Positions 42,499 to 50,848 of a DNA stretch of 64,000 bases are shown here, one piece after another. Source of the stretch: Sphingomonas sp. (GTDB lineage: Bacteria; Pseudomonadota; Alphaproteobacteria; Sphingomonadales; Sphingomonadaceae). Below the pieces are notes generated by a model. That model ran no database searches and was not told where the DNA came from. It saw only the letters and a list, made by a program, of their open reading frames with translations. The position numbers and the translations under genes are program-made. The stretch covers positions 116,722 through 180,721 of the forward strand of contig NZ_JAQZBC010000011.1 in NCBI RefSeq assembly GCF_029239295.1. Direction: 5' to 3'. Within the stretch, counting starts at the first letter, position 1. Each line of letters opens with the position of its first letter.

Positions 42499-42822
42499 TC
42501 ACTGCGCCATACAGCCCCAGCCGTCGGGCATGCCTCCGGACTCGGCGGCGATCGCGGCAAGGCGCTGTTCGATGTCGGTGACCAGATCACAGGTCGGTAC
42601 CACTGGTTCAGTCGTGACCGTCACATCGAAGGGGAAGCCGGGCTTGTCATAAGGCCGCACCCCGGGAGCAAAACCGTGCGCGTCAGCACGCCGCGCGAAG
42701 GAAATCGCCCCCTCGCGCGTCGGGAACAGATAACTGAAATCCATCGCCCGCGGCGTGCGAAGGTCTTCGCCAGCGGCAGCCATGTCCCGCAGCACGTCGG
42801 CATTGTCATCGTACAGCGCCAT
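42499..42822 (-). CDS. RraB-like ribonuclease-activity regulator
   Basis: The 107-residue protein matches the RraB family: MALYDDNADVLRDMAAAGED at the start, MDFSYLFPTREGAISFARRA, and PGFPFDVTVTTEPVVPTCDLVTDIEQRL. In E. coli, RraB binds RNase E and reshapes its activity. The ATG at 42822 fits the domain; the frame stays open to 42966 but upstream residues are Arg-rich and unconvincing. It lies downstream of the usher gene on the same strand, separated by about 150 bases, and may be cotranscribed or independent. Confidence 0.72.
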   Translation of the reverse strand: MALYDDNADVLRDMAAAGEDLRTPRAMDFSYLFPTREGAISFARRADAHGFAPGVRPYDKPGFPFDVTVTTEPVVPTCDLVTDIEQRLAAIAAESGGMPDGWGCMAQ

Positions 42823-42973
42823 GCGGCGAACGTCGAACCCTCGCCTTTCATTTCGGTGAAGTTGTCGCCGATTTCGGTTATTATCCCGCCGGAGATGAGT
42901 AACTTTCCGAAGTGAGTATCGCTTGGGTTGAAGCCGGACAAAGGCCTTTACTGGGCCAGCATCCACTCGCGGT

Positions 42974-45619
42974 TTACTGTCGTGCGCACGCGATGGTTCC
43001 GGCGCGGTGCACGAGCACCGGCGCGTTCAAATCCACCAGATCGACGACCTGCTGCGTCACGCAGGCGCTGCCATCAGCGGCGCGAACGGCAATCTGCCCG
43101 GTGGCGGGAGCCGTCACCGTAAAGAAGCCGCGATCGTCGGTGATTGCGACGTCGTTGGCGCCTTCCACACGGGCAGAGGCCAGTGGTGCGCCTTGCGCCG
43201 AGACAATCTGGCCGAAGATGGTGACCACGCGCTGGGCCTGGAAGCGCACGCGCGCCACATTTCCTGGATAGAGGGTGACCGGACGCTGCGTCGCATCGAG
43301 ATCAAACTCCGGAGCCCCCTCCGGCTTGAGCCCGACTACATATTCGCGGAGAGGCGCAACACCGATAGCCGTTCGGCTGCCTGGCCCGGCATAGTCGAAA
43401 GGCCGGCCATCGATGGTGATGCGATAGCCGCCTTCTGCAACCGTCCGCGGACGCGCGGCCTGTCGCAGCCCTATTGCCGGCTGTGCGCCCGGATCTTCGG
43501 CCTCCGAGGCGGCGGTCTCCGTCGTCTCGACTAGGTCTTCTACGCGCGACGCCGCCTTGACCGGCGGGGCCTTGGTCAGGTCGACCAAAACCATTGCTTC
43601 TGCCGGGTTGCGCAATCCGAGCTTCAAGGCGCCGCCGCCAAAGGCGAATCCTGTTTCGATGTTCGTCTGGAAGCTTACCTGGCTTGAGCCGAACGCGCCG
43701 GATTGCCACTGGCCCGACAGGTCGGCGGCGCCATACCGTGAGGCGGCAACGACCCGCGCAGTGGCCCGATCGCTATCGACATCGGTGGCGGCGCCGAGTT
43801 CGCCGACCACGTCCACGTCGGCGATCCGCTCATATCGCGTCAACTTCGCGTCCGCGATGGGGGAGAATCCGTTGCGGCCACTCCCGGGGATCGCCTCAGA
43901 CACATATTGACCGCCCATGTTGAACGATGCGTTCGTCTTACGGTCGACACGCTTGAAGAAGGAGATTGATATGCCCACGCGCGTATCGAAGTTCGATCGA
44001 GAGACAACTGCGCTCATCAAGGCGCCGCCTGTCCACGGCAGGATGAGTTGACGGGTATATTGCAAGGCAGCCGTGTAGCGGTCATCCAAGCCGCGGGTAC
44101 GACTGTAACTTCCGTTCAAGCTGAGCGCGCCACCAAGAATCTGGCTCTGGACCGAGCCGAACACCGTATCCTGGTCGGTGTAATAGGGTTGATACGCTGC
44201 CCGGCTCAGCTGCTCAGGCGTAAGCCGCGGCACGTCGTCCACGCGCGTTCGCCGCGCGGTCAAAAAGAAGCTGACGCGCTCCAGCTGCATGCTGCCGCTG
44301 ACCAGCGCCGAATAGGCGCCGCCTGTGCCAAGCCCGCCGCCAAACAGCCCGGTGAGCCGACCTTTGTTGACTTCAACGGTCGCTTCTCCAAAGGCGCGCT
44401 GATCGAAACTGGTGATCGACAGACCTGCGCCGATCGCCGAGCTTAGCCGGCGCTGGACTGAACCGGACAGGATCAGCTCACCCGTCGTCGACGGGAAGAA
44501 GCCACCTCCCCCAGTTGCCAGCAGATTGCTGAATACCGTGTCGCGAACGCGTTGCCCCGCGCGGAAGCGGAAGCCCGTCTTCCCCATTGGGACGCCGCCC
44601 GTCAGACGCGAAAACGTGCGGGTCTGATCGAGCAGTATCTGCTCCCCATCCCGGGCAATGACCTGCACGCTATAGGTCCCGTCTGGCAGCGCCCGGGTGT
44701 CGAGTAACTGAAGGCCCGCCTCATACTGTCCGCTCGCCACCAGCACTCCGTAGCGGTAGATTTCTACCTGGGCGCGGCGCGGCAACAGCACTTCGATCGG
44801 CGTTGCCGTATCCACGGCCGGATCGATCAGAGTTCCGAAATAGGATCCGAACTCTCCGCCGATCATACGGTAGCTGTTCAGTGTAAGAGTCTGATAGTCC
44901 TGGAGCAGGCCGAGCGCGGCGCGACGTTCTCCCCATAGGCGCTGCGCATACAGTTCTTCGCTGCGGAAGCCGCCGACGTCGGTCAAGGTGGTGCGTGCGA
45001 TCAGCGCATTTCGCCCGACACTGGCCAGCGTGGTGAAGGTGCCGCCAAAGGTAACCGCGCCGAACCCACCTTGCGACGCTGCGGACATCTGGACGTTCTG
45101 GATCAGCGAGAAGCCAGGATAGGGATCGCCCAACTCACGTACGGCCACGGCGCGGGAGACAAGCACTTCTCGTGGGAGGAACAGCGAAACGGAGAAGCTG
45201 TCGACATCCACGATGACGCCAGAAATGCCGGTGGGAAGAATGCCACAGCCGATTGCCGCGGCTACGCCCGGACGACACCGGAACTGTTCGTTGGTCGAGA
45301 AGTCCTGCGCCAGAAATTCAGCCGCGGCGGCGGTGACGACCGTTGTACCCAAAGCGCGTGCGACGGCTGTCGGGTCTTCGAAGCGAAAGCGGCCATTCTT
45401 AACCGTGCCGGCGAACCCGCCGACCACTTGCTGCTGAAAAACCAAATCGAATTGCGTCGACAGCGACGTGTCCACGTCTTCGAAACCGGCGGGAACCCCA
45501 GTCTTCAGCTCGCCCAGACGCGCGTTTTCGGCTTGTGCGCCACGCTCTTGAGCGATGCTGGCGCTGCTCCAAACCAGCAACAGTGCGCTTGACGCGTTCA
45601 GGAAGCCGCGAATACTCAC
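42974..45619 (-). CDS. Outer-membrane usher of an alpha-type (CS1/CFA-like) fimbria
   Basis: The 881-residue protein has a signal peptide (residues 1-23) and the TcfC/CfaC-type usher layout. An N-terminal domain (FDLVFQQQVVGGFAGTVKNG) is followed by a C-x9-C pair (CRPGVAAAIGC) and the barrel (FTTLASVGRNALIART). The plug follows with PIEVLLPRRAQVEIYRYGVLVASGQY and LLDTRALPDGTYSVQV. At the end, Ig-like domains include ITIDGRPFDYAGPGSRT and VARVRFQAQRVVTIFGQIVSAQGAPL. Ushers thread chaperone-bound pilins through the outer membrane. The start is a GTG. It is the last fimbrial gene, eleven bases after the minor subunit. Confidence 0.88.
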   Translation of the reverse strand: MSIRGFLNASSALLLVWSSASIAQERGAQAENARLGELKTGVPAGFEDVDTSLSTQFDLVFQQQVVGGFAGTVKNGRFRFEDPTAVARALGTTVVTAAAAEFLAQDFSTNEQFRCRPGVAAAIGCGILPTGISGVIVDVDSFSVSLFLPREVLVSRAVAVRELGDPYPGFSLIQNVQMSAASQGGFGAVTFGGTFTTLASVGRNALIARTTLTDVGGFRSEELYAQRLWGERRAALGLLQDYQTLTLNSYRMIGGEFGSYFGTLIDPAVDTATPIEVLLPRRAQVEIYRYGVLVASGQYEAGLQLLDTRALPDGTYSVQVIARDGEQILLDQTRTFSRLTGGVPMGKTGFRFRAGQRVRDTVFSNLLATGGGGFFPSTTGELILSGSVQRRLSSAIGAGLSITSFDQRAFGEATVEVNKGRLTGLFGGGLGTGGAYSALVSGSMQLERVSFFLTARRTRVDDVPRLTPEQLSRAAYQPYYTDQDTVFGSVQSQILGGALSLNGSYSRTRGLDDRYTAALQYTRQLILPWTGGALMSAVVSRSNFDTRVGISISFFKRVDRKTNASFNMGGQYVSEAIPGSGRNGFSPIADAKLTRYERIADVDVVGELGAATDVDSDRATARVVAASRYGAADLSGQWQSGAFGSSQVSFQTNIETGFAFGGGALKLGLRNPAEAMVLVDLTKAPPVKAASRVEDLVETTETAASEAEDPGAQPAIGLRQAARPRTVAEGGYRITIDGRPFDYAGPGSRTAIGVAPLREYVVGLKPEGAPEFDLDATQRPVTLYPGNVARVRFQAQRVVTIFGQIVSAQGAPLASARVEGANDVAITDDRGFFTVTAPATGQIAVRAADGSACVTQQVVDLVDLNAPVLVHRAGTIACARQ

Positions 45620-45629
45620 GCCCGTCGAC

Positions 45630-46154
45630 TCAGAAGGGTTCGATCGTCAGGCGAATTCTCTCGAAGTATCGGCCGGCAAGCGAGGATGAAATCTGCTGGT
45701 CTGTGCTGCGGATCGACAGTTCAGCGTTGGCGCCACGTCCGCAATCGGCAACGCCTGGCGAGCGACCTTCAAAGACCAACTCTCCAGCGGTCATCGCCTT
45801 TTCATGTTCAGTGCCCGTCGGATCACGGAAACTGACACGATAGCTTAACGCGGAGCGGGGATCAGGACCGATCAGGCTTCCACCCGTCTCGCTCGCGATC
45901 TTCAGCCGGAACCGGCCCGTCGAGCTTGCCGTGCAAATACTGGCCGTTGCACCATTCACCAGCTCCGACACCGAAGACGGGAGAAATTGCCTGCCCGAGA
46001 AGACCCGCACCGAAGCTTCCGGCTGCGGCGGTGGCTTCATCGAGAGAGATGCAATCGTCGAGGGCGGCACCACAGACTGCGCGGCAACCGACGTGGCCGC
46101 AATAAGCAGCCCGCCTACCGTAAGCGTCCGGATCGTGCGCCTGAGGCTCAACAA
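45630..46154 (-). CDS. Probable minor fimbrial subunit or periplasmic fimbrial protein
   Basis: The 174-residue protein has a signal peptide (LTVGGLLIAATSVAAQ) and a mature beta-rich domain with two cysteines (SICTAS and VADCGRG) that could form a disulfide. It ends RIRLTIEPF, a pattern of alternating hydrophobics like a donor or edge strand. No exact family is recognised. Its place between major pilin and usher suggests a tip or minor pilin. The start codon is TTG at 46154 after a run of eight Gs; an alternative TTG is the next codon. Confidence 0.65.
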   Translation of the reverse strand: MLSLRRTIRTLTVGGLLIAATSVAAQSVVPPSTIASLSMKPPPQPEASVRVFSGRQFLPSSVSELVNGATASICTASSTGRFRLKIASETGGSLIGPDPRSALSYRVSFRDPTGTEHEKAMTAGELVFEGRSPGVADCGRGANAELSIRSTDQQISSSLAGRYFERIRLTIEPF

Positions 46155-46210
46155 TTTACCCCCCCCTAGAGTTTAGGTGTGGGCGGGAGACGCGCTCCCG
46201 CCCAAGCACA

Positions 46211-46804
46211 TCAGAGAGGTGCCACCGTGAACGTCATCGTGCCGGTGTACGAACCAGCGAGTGCGGCGAGGATGCGAGCGTTCGTAAAGCGAACGTTCAT
46301 CGACGCATTCTCGGTGCCATTGCAGTTCAGCGTCGTCGGACGGGTCTGGCCACCCGCGGTGGTCTGCATGTTCTTTGCGACGCCCGGTGCCGCGGTGCCC
46401 TTGTAGTAGACGTCACTGGCGCGGTCCGAAGCCCAAAGGGCGAACGACAGCGTGGTGTTGTTCGGGCCGCTGAGCGAGAACTTCGCCTCGCCGGTGTTGA
46501 GTTCTGCACCAGCCTGGCCGTCAACGGTCAGCTTGTACAGGCCGTCTACGCTGTCGTTCGAATAGACGCAGAAGCGCTGAGCGACGTTCTGAGCGCCGGA
46601 TGCGTTGGCGACATTGGCTGCGGTGACGTTGAGAGAAATGTCTTCCAGACCGGAGATGCGAACCATCTTCGGAATGATAGTCGTGATGTCGAACGCGGCA
46701 GTGCTGGCCGTGGTCGAAAGCTGGCCATCGCCGGCCGACTGAGCAAAGGCAGACGTCGACGACATCGCAGCCAGAGCAGCCGCAATAACAAGCGTTTTCT
46801 TCAT
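46211..46804 (-). CDS. Major fimbrial subunit (CS1-type pilin)
   Basis: The 197-residue protein begins MKKTLVIAAALAAMSSTSAFAQ, a classic signal peptide, followed by a short N-terminal donor segment and an immunoglobulin-like pilin fold rich in Thr, Asn and Ala. It has one cysteine pair (RFCVYSND, TLNCNGTEN) and ends GTMTFTVAPL. Charged residues are few, as usual for pilins. A separate promoter seems likely, since 225 non-coding bases lie between it and the chaperone gene. It is the best candidate for the main structural subunit. Confidence 0.75.
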   Translation of the reverse strand: MKKTLVIAAALAAMSSTSAFAQSAGDGQLSTTASTAAFDITTIIPKMVRISGLEDISLNVTAANVANASGAQNVAQRFCVYSNDSVDGLYKLTVDGQAGAELNTGEAKFSLSGPNNTTLSFALWASDRASDVYYKGTAAPGVAKNMQTTAGGQTRPTTLNCNGTENASMNVRFTNARILAALAGSYTGTMTFTVAPL

Positions 46805-46881
46805 TTCAGGCCCCTGTATTCAGATCGTGCCGTCTTCTTGCCAACGTGAACGATCCACCGCCGGCCTTCGACACTGCGAAT

Positions 46882-46910
46882 CACCTAGACTCGGGAGTTG
46901 TAGCCATCAA
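46882..46910 (-). promoter_or_regulatory. Candidate promoter of the major pilin gene
   Basis: On the minus strand TTGATG (46910-46905) and TAGGTG (46887-46882) are 17 bases apart, about 80 bases before the pilin start. The -10 element is a weak match. Confidence 0.3.
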
Positions 46911-47029
46911 CTATGATTAGGAACTCATTAACCATGCCGGTGTTTCGTTATAGGACGCGGAGGGTGCCGCTGGCGTTTCGTGCTCGCGCTGCGCGCGGCG
47001 AGGCGTTCCGAATCGGAACGAACAGCGGG

Positions 47030-47800
47030 TCACCAAGAATATTCGACGTCCCGTGGGTCTGCCGCTGCGCTCGTGCGCTGCTTGAAATACAGGCGCGCAG
47101 TTCCCGCCGGGACCGGCATGGACCAACTGTTCCCCGGGTATAAACGCCGCGCGCCGAGGTCGACACAGCCGTTGGTCGGCGCCGCCGCGGCCTTGCCGGG
47201 ATCTGCTGCTTGCGGCCTGACGCCCTGGGGGCAAGCGCGCCCCTCAAACAAAAGCACATTCGTGTTGCCGTTGTTCTGGAGGGTGAGCGTATCGCCAGAC
47301 CGCGAGTTCAGGATGTCGGCCTTCGGCTTCGGCGGACGGGCGGTGACGAGAAGGTCATAGGCGGTCAACAACTTGACCGACACGCCCTTTGCATCGCCCT
47401 GCGTCGCCGGCGCGTCGATAGCGCCGACTTGGGGAGTGACTTTGACTCGATACACGCGGTCGCTGGATAGCGCTTCGTTCAGCGATACGACGCGTATTGA
47501 TCGCATCCCACCGGGTTCAACGATCAATCGGTTGGGAGAAACAAGCAGACCCAGTTTTTCCGGGTCCGCCGTTTGAACGCGCGTTTCGCTATCCGTTCCC
47601 GGCTCGACGATCTCAACAGGAGTGACCGTGATATAATATCGGTCTTTGCTCTCGTTTCGAATGACCACGTCCGCCCGATTGGCGGCACCCGGCTCAAAGT
47701 CGACCCACAGGCGATCGATCGCCAATTGAGCATGGGCAGGGGTCGATGCGCACCCGATGACCGAGGCGATACCAAGCGCGTACGCCGTCAAGCGACTCAA
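47030..47800 (-). CDS. Fimbrial periplasmic chaperone (PapD-like, alpha-fimbrial type)
   Basis: The 256-residue protein has a signal peptide (residues 1-24, ending PAHAQ), then a two-domain immunoglobulin fold: LAIDRLWVDFEPGAANRADVVIRNESKDRYYITVTPVEI, LGLLVSPNRLIVEPGGMRSIRVV and VYRVKVTPQVG in domain 1, LTLQNNGNTNVLLFEG in domain 2. The Arg in domain 1 and the alternating hydrophobic G1 strand (RSIRVVSL) fit donor-strand chaperones. It would hold pilins ready for the usher. The start is TTG after GGGGGAG. Confidence 0.87.
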   Translation of the reverse strand: MSRLTAYALGIASVIGCASTPAHAQLAIDRLWVDFEPGAANRADVVIRNESKDRYYITVTPVEIVEPGTDSETRVQTADPEKLGLLVSPNRLIVEPGGMRSIRVVSLNEALSSDRVYRVKVTPQVGAIDAPATQGDAKGVSVKLLTAYDLLVTARPPKPKADILNSRSGDTLTLQNNGNTNVLLFEGRACPQGVRPQAADPGKAAAAPTNGCVDLGARRLYPGNSWSMPVPAGTARLYFKQRTSAAADPRDVEYSW

Positions 47801-47923
47801 AACAGATCTCCCCCGGCCTTCCCCCAGGCCGCGGGGCTCAAATTTGCGAGAAGCTACCCTAAGTCAATTTGCGCGGCCCGGGTGTCCGCGGCTTAGCGTT
47901 CCAAAATGAGACTAACGGTTCGG

Positions 47924-48340
47924 CTAGGTAGCAGACACCAGCACGGTCAGGCCGTTCGCTTTCGAGTCGGCTGCGGCACGCAAGGCGAACGACTCGCGCC
48001 TGAGGCCGTTCTTGATCGTGCTGGATTTCGCGGAGATGACCAGCGGCGACTGCGGCGCGGACAACGAGAACAGCGCACCTCCAGAACTGAAGATCGCCGC
48101 TTCAACGTCGGCATCGGAGGAGACACGATCGGGCATCTTGATCATCAATGCGGCCTGATTGGACGACACAGTCCACAGGCCGACCGCTCCCTCTGCCTGA
48201 GCATCCAGCGCGGCGGCAATCGGGGGTATGTTGACGGTGATCGAGAAGGTGGAGGAGTCCCGTGAGCCAAGCTCCGACGCCATCGCGGGTGAGGTAGTCA
48301 CCAGCGTCAACGTTGCTCCAATAATGGTCCAAGCGCGCAT
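47924..48340 (-). CDS. Fimbrial subunit-like secreted protein, first gene of the operon
   Basis: The 138-residue protein has a signal peptide (MRAWTIIGATLTLVTTSPAMA) and a beta-rich mature part (SRDSSTFSITVNIPPIAAAL, GLWTVSSNQAALMI, SKANGLTVLVSAT). It lies upstream of the chaperone gene and has no cysteine, unlike the other two subunits. It may be a second pilin or a dedicated adaptor. The ATG at 48340 has GGAG nearby; an upstream frame extension to 48403 is unlikely. Confidence 0.6.
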   Translation of the reverse strand: MRAWTIIGATLTLVTTSPAMASELGSRDSSTFSITVNIPPIAAALDAQAEGAVGLWTVSSNQAALMIKMPDRVSSDADVEAAIFSSGGALFSLSAPQSPLVISAKSSTIKNGLRRESFALRAAADSKANGLTVLVSAT

Positions 48341-48430
48341 ATATTTGGCTCCACGATCAACGTGAAATGCACGCAGAGGTATTACCGTTGCATTCGCAGA
48401 CATGATTAACGCGGGACGTGGCTGGCGATT

Positions 48431-48976
48431 CTAGCTCATGTCGCCAAGCGACGAGCTAAGCCGTCTCTGGTTGATCGCCAGCGTGATGCGGGCCTCAATC
48501 TCTCGAACCGCCGCCTCAGGGCTGGACGAGGCGGTGTCGATCACCAACGGATCAGTTTCCCAAGGCTCGTACTGCCGGGACAGCACCTCATCCCAGGACG
48601 GGAGCCTCCATCCGTCCATGTCGCTCACGCGGGTTTCCACGCGCCTGCGATGCTCCGCCTCGTCGCTGCAGATACACTCCACTTCCAGCAACGACACGTC
48701 GGCCTGCTCGGCGACGTGTCTCCATCCCTGGCGGCTGTCGCGGACCGGGTTCACGCTGTCGGCGACAACACCGTTCCCGAGCCTGAGGTTGGCCAAGGTG
48801 ACCGCATAGGCGACTTGGTAGCCCTCCGCGCCCACTTGGCGCGCCGGCGAAACATGGCGCGCCAAGGCGTTCTTAATGTCGTCGATCCGAACGTAGGTGA
48901 GCGCGTTCCTTGCGGCCAGGGCCTTGGCGATCGTGGACTTACCCGCGCCAGGAAGTCCCGCGAACACGATCAGCAT
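48431..48976 (-). CDS. P-loop kinase-like protein (AAA_33/zeta-toxin-type fold)
   Basis: The 181-residue protein starts MLIVFAGLPGAGKSTIAKALA, a Walker A at residues 6-13, followed by YVRIDDIKNAL and GNGVVADSVNPVRDSR, the pattern of small ATP-dependent kinases that phosphorylate sugars, nucleotides or tRNA ends. ECICSDEAEHRRRVETR is a lid-like Arg-rich helix. The substrate is unknown. No antitoxin gene adjoins it, so a zeta-toxin system is unlikely. It is upstream of and parallel to the fimbrial operon but unrelated by content. Confidence 0.78.
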   Translation of the reverse strand: MLIVFAGLPGAGKSTIAKALAARNALTYVRIDDIKNALARHVSPARQVGAEGYQVAYAVTLANLRLGNGVVADSVNPVRDSRQGWRHVAEQADVSLLEVECICSDEAEHRRRVETRVSDMDGWRLPSWDEVLSRQYEPWETDPLVIDTASSSPEAAVREIEARITLAINQRRLSSSLGDMS

Positions 48977-49122
48977 GTTACCTGTCCTAATGTGCGTGAG
49001 GTACAATTTGGCAGAAGATTATAGCATGGCGGGAACGCGACCATGAGGTGCGGTTCCGAGAGGATCAGAAGACCGGACCAGTGGGTCGGCAGGCGCGCGC
49101 TGGCGTGAATGGGTTGGTCGAC

Positions 49123-49518
49123 ATGGCAACGCGCTCAGACGTGCGCACGAAGATGGTTCTCGCGGTTTACGTGGCCTGCTTTGCGATCGGTGCACTCAAT
49201 CATGCGCGCGATTTCCTGACCGGTGGATGGCGGCCCTATGCTTGGGGGCCGCCCTTGCTTGAGCTATTCTGGAGCTCGCTGGTTATCGTGGACGCACTCG
49301 TCATCGCGATGCTCCTGTCGCGATACAGGAGGTCGGGACTGCTGCTGGCGGCAGCGATCATGATCGTTGATGTCGTCGCGAACAGCTATGCGCTTGTCGT
49401 TCTGCGCATCCCGGCCTTCGGACTGGCGGTGTCGCTTCAGGCGACGTTCCTGGGCTTCATCCTCGGTTCGATCGCTTTCCTCTGGCCGCGCGGCGCGGGG
49501 GCCGCGAGGGTGTATTGA
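49123..49518 (+). CDS. Small integral membrane protein of unknown function
   Basis: The 131-residue protein has four hydrophobic segments (MVLAVYVACFAIGALNHA, LLELFWSSLVIVDALVIAML, SGLLLAAAIMIVDVVANSYAL and VSLQATFLGFILGSIAFL). The ATG at 49123 puts a short charged tail before the first helix; the frame is open to 49048. It is divergent from the kinase-like gene. No family is recognised. Confidence 0.6.
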   Translation: MATRSDVRTKMVLAVYVACFAIGALNHARDFLTGGWRPYAWGPPLLELFWSSLVIVDALVIAMLLSRYRRSGLLLAAAIMIVDVVANSYALVVLRIPAFGLAVSLQATFLGFILGSIAFLWPRGAGAARVY

Positions 49519-49566
49519 CCGTATAACACAGTAAGTCTAGCTCCGTCCCGACGATCGAGGGAGGGG

Positions 49567-50679
49567 ATGATGATGGGGCACCTGCTGTCGCGGACGCTGG
49601 GCGCAACGCTGGCGCTGGTTGGCCTATCCGGAGGCGTCGCGGTCGCAGCAGGCGCTGCGCCGGAATATCGGCCGGCGTTTCGGCCGGAGCAGCTGAAAGG
49701 ACCGCCGACCGGCACCCCCAATGACGTGCTGGTGCTCGGCACCACGCATCTGTCCGGGATGGATGACAACTTCCGGCCGGCGATGCTGGCGCCGCTGCTC
49801 GACCGGCTCGCGCGCTGGAAGCCGACCGCCATCACCGTGGAGGCGCTGTCCGGGCTGCAATGCGACAGCCTGCGCCGTTATCCCGTGCGCTATGCCTCCA
49901 CGGTGGAGGATTATTGCCGCGATCCGGGGCCTGCTGGCCGCGCCATCGGGCTCGACGTACCGGCCGCCAATGCCGAGGCCGAGAAGCTGCTGGCGGCGTG
50001 GCCCGCCGCCCCGACCCCGGCGCAGCGTCGCCGCCTGGCGGCGGTGTTCCTTGCCGCCGGTGAATCTGCCTCGGCGCTGGTGCAATGGCTTCGCCTGCCC
50101 GAGGCCGAACGGCGTGCTGGCGACGGCTTGACGGCGGACCTGGCCGCGTCGCTGAACCAGCTGAAGGATCGCCGCAACGAGAACAGCCTGATCGCCGCTG
50201 TGCTCGCCGCGCGGCTCGAGCATGAGCGGTTGTGGAGCGTCGATGATCATTCGGCCGACGGCCCGTTAGGGGCGGACCAGGTCGCCGCGGAGGCGGCGGT
50301 GATGCGCGCGTGGGACAATCCCGCCACCAAGGCGCGGCTGGACGAAGACAAAAGGTTGCAGGCCGGCCTGTCACAGCCCGACGGCATCCTGAAAATGTAT
50401 CGCTCGATGAACGATCCGCAGACACCCATGCAGGTGTATCGATCCGATTTCGGTGCCGCGCTCGCGGAGCCCTCCCCCGGCGGCTATGGCCGGCGCTATG
50501 TCGGCTCTTGGGAGACGCGGAACCTGCGGATGGTGGCCAATATCCGCGACGTGCTCGCCCATCATCCGGGCAGCCGGCTGCTCGCGATCGTCGGCGCCTC
50601 CCACAAGGGATATTTCGACGCCTATCTGAACCAGATGCATGACGTGCGCCTGGCGGATGCGTCGCTGGTGCTTCGCTGA
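49567..50679 (+). CDS. Secreted DUF5694 protein (TraB/EreA-related fold)
   Basis: The 370-residue protein has a signal peptide (LGATLALVGLSGGVAVAAG). The DUF5694 signatures are NDVLVLGTTHLSGM near residue 51, YVGSWETRNLRMVANI, and the late LAIVGASHKGYFDAYL. The family shares the early GTxHL and late GxxH motifs of TraB/erythromycin-esterase-like enzymes and may be a metal-dependent hydrolase; its substrate is not known. Three consecutive ATG codons leave the exact start open. Confidence 0.82.
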   Translation: MMMGHLLSRTLGATLALVGLSGGVAVAAGAAPEYRPAFRPEQLKGPPTGTPNDVLVLGTTHLSGMDDNFRPAMLAPLLDRLARWKPTAITVEALSGLQCDSLRRYPVRYASTVEDYCRDPGPAGRAIGLDVPAANAEAEKLLAAWPAAPTPAQRRRLAAVFLAAGESASALVQWLRLPEAERRAGDGLTADLAASLNQLKDRRNENSLIAAVLAARLEHERLWSVDDHSADGPLGADQVAAEAAVMRAWDNPATKARLDEDKRLQAGLSQPDGILKMYRSMNDPQTPMQVYRSDFGAALAEPSPGGYGRRYVGSWETRNLRMVANIRDVLAHHPGSRLLAIVGASHKGYFDAYLNQMHDVRLADASLVLR

Positions 50680-50848
50680 GCCACCGCGCTCGCTGGCGTA
50701 ACGCCGCTTCGGTTGCCCGTCGATCAGAGGCCCAGCCGTCAAAAGACGCAGCACGCGCCCGCGCGCCGGGAGGAAAGCGCCGCCACCGCCGACCGCGCTG
50801 AAACCAGCACGCGCACTCGGGAGTATAACATGGGTTATCAGGGGCAAA

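Noticed and set aside
48431..48976. Zeta-toxin of a toxin-antitoxin pair
   Set aside because: The P-loop fold fits, but no small antitoxin gene adjoins it on either side.
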